From Flaveria trinervia (taxonomy: Eukaryota; Streptophyta; Magnoliopsida; Asterales; Asteraceae), in the NCBI GenBank assembly GCA_025506515.1, contig CM046451.1:73738599-73802598 (forward strand): a stretch of 64,000 bases of DNA, written 5' to 3'. Position 1 is the first letter of the stretch. Each line of letters begins with the position of its first letter. A program made the position numbers and the translations under genes. The notes beneath the pieces are model-generated. The model made no database searches. It was not told where the DNA came from and saw nothing but the letters and a program-made list of their open reading frames with translations. Below, piece after piece: positions 56,261 to 64,000 of the stretch.

Positions 56261-56950
56261 GAGCTTCATCCAAAATCGTCACACGTAGATCCCCGAAACG
56301 AGGAATCCACACCCGTCCAAATCGAGTTTTAACACGAAGTGTGTTTTCACCCATTCTGCAACCAACCTCTAATTCTTTCAGAGTTTAAATGATCTTCTGT
56401 CAGCGCCTCCTCTTGAAAGTCCTTGACTTGCTTCATCACCTCAGAGGTCATGATTAGTTGATAAGCTTTCACCCGAATTTGTTCGGGCCTCTCCTTTCGG
56501 TTAAGGGTGTCCGCCACCACGTTAGCTTTGCCCGGATGGTAATAGATCTCACAATCATAATCCTTTATGAGCTCCAACCATCATCTCTTCCTCATATTCA
56601 GGTTCATTTACTCAAAGAAGTACTATAAGCTCTTGTGGTTGGTGAAGATGGTGCAGTTCGCTCCATATGGATGGTGCCTCCAAATCTTTAGTGCAAAGAC
56701 CATGGCCACTAGCTCCAAGTCATGAGTAGGGTAGTTGACCTCATGAACCTTCAGTTGTAGGGATGCGTAGGCTATAACTTTTCCTCTTTGCATTAACACA
56801 CACCTACCCCGAGTAAGAAGCATCTGAATACACCACCAAATCTTTACTTCCATCGGGTAACGACAAGACAGGAGTTTGATCAACCTCAACTTTAACTCCT
56901 CGAACGACTGTTCTTGAGCTTGACCTTATGTAAACTTTACATCCTTTCAC
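56261..56950 (-). pseudogene. Gypsy G RNase H
   Basis: GRCVLMQRGKVIAYASLQL and LELVAMVFALKIWRHH (56889-56640), then DYDCEIYYHPGKANVVADTL (56560-56510) and the linker to integrase. Stops lie between the pieces. Typical gypsy RNase H between RT and integrase. Confidence 0.87.
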
Positions 56951-57989
56951 GTCAACTTGGTCAGTGGAGAAGTGATCATGGAAAAGTATTGGATGAATCT
57001 CTGTAGTAGCCTGCCAAACCCAAGAAACTACGCATCTCGGATGGCGTCTTTGGAGACTTCCATTGCATCACTGCCTCCACCTTAGTCGGGTCCACCATAA
57101 TCCCGTCGGATTCACCACATGACCCAAGAACTGAACTTCACGCAACCAGAATGCGCACATGGAGAATTTGGCATACAATTTTCCATCTCAACGTCTTCAA
57201 CACCTCTCGAATGTGATCGGCATGCTCTTCCTCTCACTCTTCGAATAAATCAGGATATCATCAATAAACACAATCATGGATTTATGTAACATGGCCCACA
57301 CATTCGATTCATCAAGTCCATAAAAGGAGCTGCGCGTTGGTCAAAACAATAGACATGACAAGAAACTTGTAGTGACCCTAGCGCGTAAGAAAAGCTGTTT
57401 TTTGATATCCAACTCCTTCACCTTCAACTGATGGTAACCAGATCAAAGGTCTATCCTTGAACACCAATTGGCACCCTGAAGCTAGTCGAGCAAATCATCT
57501 ATTCCTGTTAAAGGATATCAGTTCTTCACCGTCAACTTGTTCAGCTCGCGGTAGTCAATGCACATCCTCATACTACCGTCTTTCTTCTTCACAAACAGGA
57601 CCGGAGCACCCCAGGGAGGGATACTCAGTCTAATGAACCCCTTATCGAGCAGCTCCTGCAACTGCCCCATAAGTTCTTTCATTTCTGTCGGAGCTAACCG
57701 ATATGGTGCTTTGGCAACGGGTTGTGCACCGGGTATCAGATCAATTTGGAACTCAATCTCGCGATCCAGTGGCACACCTGGTAAGTCTTCCGGAATACGT
57801 CCGGAAAGTCACACTCAACTGATACATCAGATTGTTGTGGTGTTGGCGCGTCACACCCTTTACGTAGGCCAAGTAGGCACTACATCCACGCCTCAAGCAC
57901 TTTCCCGCCACTGCCATCGAAATCACTTTCGGGATCGTCGCGACTCGATCACCATAAACCATCACCTTATCCCCGTCAGGTGCTGTCAA
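56951..57989 (-). pseudogene. Gypsy G reverse transcriptase
   Basis: The open part 57775-57518 has EIEFQIDLIPGAQPVAKAPY, LDKGFIRLSIPPWGAPVLF and MRMCIDYRELNKLTVKN. Downstream pieces in other frames give a VFIDDILIYSKSE box near 57250-57225 (active aspartates intact) and FLGHVV further on, with several stops. The region 57989-57776 is the protease-RT linker. Confidence 0.88.
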
Positions 57990-58568
57990 TCAGCTCATCT
58001 TCTTGTGACACACAATATTCGCTTCGTAGTCCGCCAACCAATCCATTCCTAGGACTACATCGAAACCGCCTAAGGTCATCACGAATGGTCTGACAGGAAA
58101 CTTATGACCGTCTAGTTCTATGTCACAATCTTCTATCACCTCAGAAATCCTTATAGACTTACCTATGGCAGTATCTACCTCGAAGGGCTCATCAATACAT
58201 CTACTCTTACTGGGAAACTTAGCACGAAAGGCAATAGAAATGAAACTCCTACTAGCATTAGAATCAAACAACATAGATGCATGAGTTTGGTTTACTAGAA
58301 ACATACCTAACACCACGTCGGGGTCTGTCCTAGCCTCCTCGCGAGTCATCGTGAAAGCTCGGGTGCTTGCCTTCTGTCCTTCTCCTCCAGCCTTCTTCGC
58401 TCTTGAACTCTCAGCCCTGGGCTTCTTACAATCCTTGTTCACGTGGCCCTCCATGCCACAGTTAAAACACCGGACCGTATGACAGTCCTTGGCTATATGC
58501 CCCGGCTTCCCATATTTGAAGCATACATTCAACCCAGCCTGCATTCCCTGCTGTGTTCTCTCCCACAC
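57990..58568 (-). CDS. Gypsy G zinc knuckles and protease, active site altered
   Basis: A 192-codon open stretch. Two tandem knuckles, CFKYGKPGHIAKDC (second Cys is Tyr) and CFNCGMEGHVNKDC, are followed by a Lys/Arg/Ala-rich linker. The gypsy protease then reads MLFDSNASRSFIS where families of this type have FDSGASRSFIS, so the catalytic D-S-G is D-S-N. GGFDVVLGMDWLADYEANIV closes the domain. The substitution of the conserved glycine should impair the protease, though I cannot test that. Confidence 0.88.
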   Translation of the reverse strand: MWERTQQGMQAGLNVCFKYGKPGHIAKDCHTVRCFNCGMEGHVNKDCKKPRAESSRAKKAGGEGQKASTRAFTMTREEARTDPDVVLGMFLVNQTHASMLFDSNASRSFISIAFRAKFPSKSRCIDEPFEVDTAIGKSIRISEVIEDCDIELDGHKFPVRPFVMTLGGFDVVLGMDWLADYEANIVCHKKMS

Positions 58569-59607
58569 CTATCACACCTCCTTGCACCCACACCCGATGC
58601 GACCACACGACGGTTGTCCACCCGGGCCTTCTTGTTACCCGTCGAAGCATTACCCCGACCAAACCTTTTCCCTGCCAGTTATGATCACCACCACTCTTCT
58701 TTCCACTTTCATTCACCACCACCGTCCTCTAATCACGCAGTCTCCCTGCCAAATCCACTGCCGACCTAAACGTGCTCGGCCGGGTAGCGATCATGTGCCT
58801 TCGAATATCCGCTGGCAAACACTGAATGTACCTCTTTATTTTTTGAGACAGAGGTGTCACTTGATCCGACAGCAGACGTGCCATCTCATTGAATTTCGTG
58901 GTGTACTGCTAGTGCATCATTGTTCCCGCCTCTAGTTGCAGGAACTTGCTTTCGACCTTGTCCATTTCCCGATGATGAAAAAACTCTTCAATCACTAACT
59001 TATTGAGCTTAGACCATCTCATCCTCCCGATGGCCCTGCTACCCTCGGTTTGGAAAATGTTGTCCCACCAGCACAAAGCCGAATCCACAAAAGAATGGGT
59101 AGCGAACTTCACTTTTTGGTCTTCCTGGCACTCGCTAATATCATGGACAACCTCCATTTCCCTCACCCACCGGTGAGCAGCTGCAGCAGTGTCGTTTCCA
59201 TTAAAGTAGGGGGCTTGTATCTCATAAACGCCCCATAGTTACAGCCTCTAGTCACCTCCAGCACAGGCTCCTCTTCTTCCTCCTTATCATTAGAGAGAAC
59301 CGTTTTTGGCTCTGGTTGTTCCCATGCCCCTGGGACCTGTTCCTCTCCTTCGTTTCCCCATCCCTTACTGCCTTAATCACTTCAGTCACCACAGACGGTA
59401 GAATCGTCTGCATGACCTGGTGAACCTCTTTCACCACAGCCTCCTTTACTGAGGCTCTCCGATTGGAGCTCTCATTGCCTCCATCCGGATGAGGGGTCTC
59501 TGTTCTTCTTGAACAACTTTCTCGACTCTGGGTCTCCCTCTCTTGGGTCATGGAGCAGCACCATGACCTCCACCACGAGAGGCTTTTGAAGATCTACCAC
59601 CAGCCAT
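58569..59607 (-). pseudogene. Gypsy G gag
   Basis: The likely start is MAGGRSSKASRGG at 59607, with a stop after about 19 codons. The open piece 59551-59252 is Ser/Arg/Glu-rich. The retrotransposon gag domain follows in 59166-58909 with HSFVDSALCWWDNIF and KLNKLVIEEFFHHREMDKVE, then in another frame the QKIKRYIQCLPADIRRHM-type block near 58850-58790. The frame breaks keep any full Gag from being made. Confidence 0.84.
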
Positions 59608-59937
59608 CTTCTAACACACTGTAAGAATCAAACAAAAGCAGTCATTGAAGGTAACACTTAGTTTATGTCAAGTATAGTAAGTCCCTAATTACAGTGGCCA
59701 GTTATGATTAGCCACTTACTTTACTCTTCATACCCCAAGCATCTCCTATCCTGACTTAATCAGTATCTAAATCTACATACAACACATAACCACATACCAT
59801 ACGCTCATAAACTGGTTAACATTACGAAAACACCTGATTGCACGCAGCTACTCAGATTGGAATCCCATTCCCATTCCATCCCATTCTCAGTTAAGTTAAG
59901 GTTTATTTTGAAAATTTACCTATTTCACTTAAACTTT
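59608..59937 (-). other. Gypsy G 5' leader
   Basis: Non-coding sequence between gag and PBS. I see no feature in it. Confidence 0.7.
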
Positions 59938-59950
59938 GGCTCTGATACCA
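59938..59950 (-). other. Gypsy G primer-binding site (tRNA-iMet)
   Basis: TGGTATCAGAGCC on the minus strand, 3 nt from the LTR end at 59954. Confidence 0.93.
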
Positions 59951-59953
59951 ACA

Positions 59954-60044
59954 TGTAAGGCCCCCTTCCCGAGACCTCACAGTTGGTCATTCTTTGCACA
60001 TAAAATATTATAAATACATTTGCCTCATGAAAACATTGCAGCAG
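59954..60044 (-). repeat. Gypsy G 5' LTR, cut by element B3
   Basis: TGTAAGGCCCCC... matches the 3' LTR from 32240 for about 90 bp (AGTTGGTCATTC, TTATAAATACATTTGCC, AAAACATTGCAGC), then stops at the B3 LTR. The rest must lie beyond the window. Confidence 0.92.
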
Positions 60045-61011
60045 TGTTGGACAAAAAACCAATGAGCCAAGATCAGAAAACCTCTATGTCCCACATGATA
60101 TCACAACAACTGCTGAAGGCTTCATCAGCAGTTCGACAAGTGCTGAAGACTTCAACACTGAAGAACAAGTACTGAAGACTTCAACAGCTGAGGACTAAAG
60201 TGCTGAAGCTCAACAGCTGAAGAACACAAGTGCTGAAGCTGAAGACTAAAGTGCTGAAGTCCAACAGCTGAAGAACACAAGTGCTGAAGCTGAAGACCAA
60301 AGTACTGAAGGTCAACAGCTGAAGAATACAAGTGTTGAAGCTGAAGACCAAAGTACTGAAGTTCAACAGCTGAAGAGTCCACAAGTGCTGAAGATCACAA
60401 CTATGTACAAAGTCAGAAGACAAAGACTGAAGACATCAACTGATGACATCTACTAAAGTCATCAGCTGATGAAGCGTCTGAAGTTCAAGTCTGAAGACCA
60501 AGTGCTGAAGTTTCAGTAGTTTGTCACAATAGCTGAAGAGTACTTCTTCAGTAGTTGTGTTTATCAGTAGTTTTATGTTTTTACTTTCAGTAGTTTTGTA
60601 AAACGACTGAAGAAGCTTGTTCTTCAGTTTTGTAGTTTTAGTAGTTTCTTATAGTAGTTTTGTAATAAGTAAACACTTAGCTTCTTGTAAGAAGATGTCA
60701 GCTGCTTGACATCTTCAGTAGTTTTAGTGTTTCAGTAGTTTGTTAAATAATGGTTAGATGTCACTATCAAGTGACATCAGCCTACGTCATCTTTCTTATA
60801 TAAGGAAGAATGACCTAATTGTAATTTTGCGAAAGCCATGCCAAAGCGTGTGATTGAATGAAATATTCCTTTTGCAGAAACTTTCTCTCTCTATAACTAA
60901 TTCTGTTCATTGCTATATCTTTGGTATTCTTGCTCGAATTGTGCTAGTTGGTACTCTATTCTGCTGCTGAAATCATTCGAATCGATCAAACTAGATGCTG
61001 AGATCCTATCA
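60045..61011 (+). repeat. Element B3 5' LTR (967 bp)
   Basis: Starts TGTTGGAC and ends ATCCTATCA (element B: ATCCTAACA). U3 tandem array at 60110-60420 with units such as CAGCTGAAGAACACAAGTGC. Hairpin ATGTCAC/GTGACAT at 60758-60777, ACGTCA at 60784-60789, TATATAAG within 60795-60804. Confidence 0.92.
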
Positions 61012-61013
61012 AA

Positions 61014-61028
61014 TGGTATCAGAGCTGG
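61014..61028 (+). other. Element B3 primer-binding site
   Basis: TGGTATCAGAGCTGG, a perfect iMet-type site two bases after the LTR. Confidence 0.95.
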
Positions 61029-61220
61029 TTAATCATTGATCCATCTAACAATTGATCATTGAAAATGCTCATTTGCTCTAAGTTTGATCGAACTAGCAAA
61101 TTCGCATGAATCTGTTATAGAGATTGAAGTTCTGTCGCTTTTGGCTATTTTAATTGAGGTTCTTAGTGGTTTTGAGCTAAATTTGTTTTGCTTATCTTGA
61201 ATTTGTCTAAATTTTCGAAA

Positions 61221-63950
61221 ATGGCTAACCTTCTACCTTGATATCACACAATACTGGTCCTCAACCAAGCCTCCAATGCTGGTTAGGAATGAGTAAACAT
61301 TTGGTAACGAAGAATGCTCCATCACCTGTCTGTCAATAGTTCAGGTTCTTGGAGATCCGTGGTACATGGACCACATAAGCCAATGGTGAATCATCCGGAA
61401 ACAAATCAGTTGATTCCGAAGAAGAAGGAACAATACTCGATGAGGACAAGAAGTTGTTTGAGATTGATGCTAAAGCCCATGGAATCTAGCCATGGCACTG
61501 CCTAATGAAATCTATTCCAGGCTTATGCATCATGAAACTGCTCATGACCTTTGGAATGCACTGAAAGAACAATTTGGTGGCACTGATGAGGTCTTAGCAA
61601 ACAACAGGGAAATCCTCGCCCAACGGTATGAGACTTTTGCTCATAGAAAGGGTGTGAGACTCTGACTCAGCAGTTTGAGCGGTTTTCATGTTTAATCTCT
61701 GAGTTTAAAATGGTTAAACATGAATATACCAAAAGCCAAATGAACCACAGATTCCTCAGATCACTGCCTGAGAGATGGGACACATATACAATTGTCCTAC
61801 GCTCCAGTGCAAATCTGGATAGTCTATCTCTCACCCAACTTCATGGGAAACTGCTTACATTCGAAAGAGAGAGAGAGCAGAAAGACTTTGTACCAGGGCA
61901 ACACTGCCTTGGGTGGTCATGAGCAGAATATGCTTCATCTGAATGCTAGTTTGATGAGCATATTGATTTCTCTTCAAACACTTCTGATTCTGCATTTGTG
62001 AGTGTGGATAGTCAGTTTACTGGGTGTAATAATGACAATCTATGCTTCATCATGGATGATCTCAAGGGGATTGCTGATGATGATGACTTAGAAGAGGGAT
62101 ATTTTGAGCCAAATGGCCTTAATAAATATCAGATCTCAGAAGTTCTACAAAAGACTAGAAAAGAAAGTTCCAGGACTCTCTGGCAAAACCAAAGTTGGTT
62201 TTGACAATAGTAAGTTGAGGTGTCACAAATGCCACAGGCTTGGACACTTTGCTAGAGAATGTAGATCATCTGGATCTAATTCTTCTGCACCCTTTGTGAC
62301 TTTCCCTGGCAATAGTCAACAACACAGAGGGCAACATCCTGTCAATTCTGGTCATCATTCTCAACCACAATCTCCTGCATATTTTGTTCCTCAGGGTCCA
62401 ATGCCATATCCTTACCTTGTTATTACATGCCACAAACCAGTCAGGTTCAAGCACCCATTGCTCAAGAACCACATGCTCTTCCTGAGCCTCAACCATCTCA
62501 ATCTCATCAACCTCCTCAACCTCAACAAACAGCTTCTTCACCCCTGGAGTTGTTGACTGGAGCAGTTTACCAGATGACATGTCTAGTCATGAACAACTGT
62601 TCACAGGTGCTGGTCAACATGGTGGTGACAGTCCTTTTGGGAATCTGGCACTTATGGCTCTGGAGTCTGCAGAGGATCATCCTCAAATGCCTCTTCATCA
62701 CAGGTATCCTCTGAGGCTAAGGCCAAATTATGTTCTGAAACATGCATAGCAGCATTTGCCTCTATTAGAGAAGCAAATGTAGCTTTAATAATAAGAACAT
62801 AGATCTAGAAATGATCATTTCCAAAAGAAAAGCTGAGTTTGAGTCTATGCTTAAAGAGAAAAATGATGAGATTTATAAACTTAAATGCCAAATCACTGAT
62901 GATAAGGCTAGGGAAGAGGTACTTTTAGAAAAGTACAAAGACCTCAAAGAAACCCTTGCAGTCACCCAAGTAGAGTGTGATCGATGGGTACAATCATGCA
63001 AAGGTTTTGAAATGCTTCTTAGTAAGCAATCAGCTTCCAGTGTGAAGTTTGGCATTGGTTATAATCACACTGCTCCTCCTACATATTTTTCTTCAAGAGC
63101 AGAAGTGAAATCTGATGGAGAAAGCAATAACCAATCCACCTCATCATGTGATTCACTTTCTGATAGAGCACCATCAGAAGTTGAAGTTAGTCTTATTCCC
63201 TCGTTGAAGCTATCAGCTGAACTTGATGGTTAAAATACTGACACTCACATGATCAAAGAGTTGATCAACTCAGGAGTTATTTCTGGAAGTCCTGAAAGGA
63301 CTGGAGAGCAAGATTTAACACCTGAAGTTCAAACTCCAACTACTGTCAGCACTGAAGAGAAGAAAACTGTTAGTAGAAAGGGTTTGAAGACTACTAAAGA
63401 GGAAGTCAAGAAAGCAAATAGTGCTTCCAAAGTGTTGAAGAACAAGTCTTTAGTAGTTTCATTCTCTTTAGTTGATGATCAACATAAGATGAAAAAGAAA
63501 CCATGTGAAATATGTGGTTTGTCCTCGTACAAAAGAGGATCCAAACTCAAACATAAAGAGGAAATTAAAGAGAAAATGGTTAAAATGAAAACTGAGTTTG
63601 AAGCCACATTTGTACCAGCAACATCAAATCCTGTAACCCTTAAGTCCAAAAAGAAATCAAAAAGGAAGGGGTTAAACAGGTAACAGCTGAGATTGCCCAA
63701 AAGAAGAAGGTGCAACATAGGAACTTATCAAACTCCAATGCCAATTGTCTGTAGAGCTGAAAGCTTTATCACAAAATCAGACACAGCTGGTTATGATGGT
63801 TCAACATCTATTGGGAAGAGTTAACCAATTAGATGTTCCTATGTTGAAACCACAGAAAAGGAGGTCAAGCCAAAGGATTCCTCTTCTTCACCATCTTCTC
63901 CTCTCAGGCTGTTGTTTCCAACAAACCTGTTAGTTTACCATCTGTTGATG
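61221..63950 (+). pseudogene. Element B3 gag, broken
   Basis: The start corresponds to ATGGCTAAC at 61221, followed quickly by a stop. Recognisable parts: HHLSVNSSGSWRSVVHGPHK (61317-61380), FLRSLPERWDTYTIVLRSS (61750-61810), knuckle CHKCHRLGHFAREC (62221-62262), a Pro/Gln-rich stretch, and a coiled coil (62811-63010). The second knuckle, CEICGLSSYKRG near 63505-63540, has lost its central FNHLTDDCW block by deletion. Frame breaks near 61440, 61660, 61905, 62100, 62400, 62720 and 63233. The protease should begin just past the window end. Confidence 0.85.
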
Positions 63951-64000
63951 AGAACAAGCCCAAAACCAAAAAGGTTTGGGTCTCAAAATCTAACTAATTC

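Larger units (their letters stand above)
32240..60044 (-). mobile_element. Ty3/gypsy element G, split by nested copia elements
   Basis: One minus-strand gypsy element in two parts. At 55596-60044 are the start of the 5' LTR, PBS, gag, protease, RT, RNase H and most of integrase. At 32240-35101 are the integrase C terminus, PPT and 3' LTR. The integrase frame joins across the gap (YGRRCRT on one side, PVCWGD on the other), and copia C occupies the gap with matching 5-bp duplications. The 5' LTR is cut by B3 at 60044. Confidence 0.93.
60045..64000 (+). mobile_element. Ty1/copia element B3, 5' part
   Basis: LTR, PBS and most of gag of a third B-family copia, inserted in the gypsy G 5' LTR and running off the window. 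Its gag is co-linear with elements B and B2. Confidence 0.92.

Noticed and set aside
57558..58935. Long plus-strand frames (57558-58052, 58443-58935)
   Set aside because: They are antisense to the well-supported gypsy G protease, zinc knuckles and RT and contain no known domain.
60152..60423. Minus-strand frames with a repeated Leu/Phe/Ser peptide, looking like a repeat protein
   Set aside because: They are the antisense reading of the U3 tandem array of the B3 LTR. The peptide periodicity is the DNA repeat, and there is no independent coding signal.

Overview
This window is plant nuclear DNA made almost entirely of LTR retrotransposons. I found no intact host gene, rRNA, tRNA, CRISPR array or bacterial-type operon. 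Plant origin is supported by Ty1/copia and Ty3/gypsy polyproteins, primer-binding sites matching plant initiator tRNA-Met (TGGTATCAGAGC), an organelle-like insertion with a piece of the chloroplast gene psaB, and a LINE-type RNase H fragment. The copia ORF3 resembles transposon-linked proteins I remember from daisy-family (Asteraceae) annotations, so a dicot and possibly an Asteraceae species is my guess. That guess is inference only.

Left part (1-32239) is a graveyard of broken elements. A plus-strand copia pol (family C, 1-1740) is fused to a C-type LTR in the opposite orientation (1741-2633). Next is a minus-strand copia (family A, 2634-9354) with gag, protease, integrase, part of RT, a PBS and a 5' LTR. 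It is followed by mitochondrion-like DNA (about 9355-11990) with the psaB scrap, a minus-strand copia (B2, about 11990-16905), a LINE-like RNase H remnant, an A-like LTR/leader remnant (D, 17915-19250), unassigned DNA, a second A-type copia (A2, 20553-24163), a minus-strand gypsy (G2), a plus-strand gypsy (G1, 27197-29610), an unassigned coiled-coil coding remnant, and a second copy (30955-32225) of the A2-LTR/G2 composite.

Right part (32240-64000) is a clear nested stack. Gypsy element G (minus strand) has its 3' LTR at 32240-34476 and its gag, pol and 5' LTR start at 55596-60044. Copia C (35102-55595, minus) interrupts the G integrase with a perfect 5-bp target duplication, TGTTC. Copia B (37963-50339, plus) in turn interrupts the RT of C. 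Another B-family copy, B3 (60045 to beyond the window), sits in the 5' LTR of G.

The most interesting part is copia B. Downstream of RNase H it carries a third open reading frame (ORF3, 45955-49225, now broken) of roughly 3.3 kb. In front of it lies an array of 76-bp tandem repeats, then a TATA box 79 bp before the ORF3 ATG. This looks like a private internal promoter for ORF3. Other notable signals are U3 and leader arrays of the near-palindrome TCAGTCGTGCGACTGA in the A family, a compact stem-loop/ACGTCA/TATA module in B LTRs, and a TTCCGCTGC motif near the 3' end of LTRs from three otherwise unlike families. Nearly all coding regions carry stops or frameshifts, and several have substituted catalytic residues, so the elements here are probably not autonomous.
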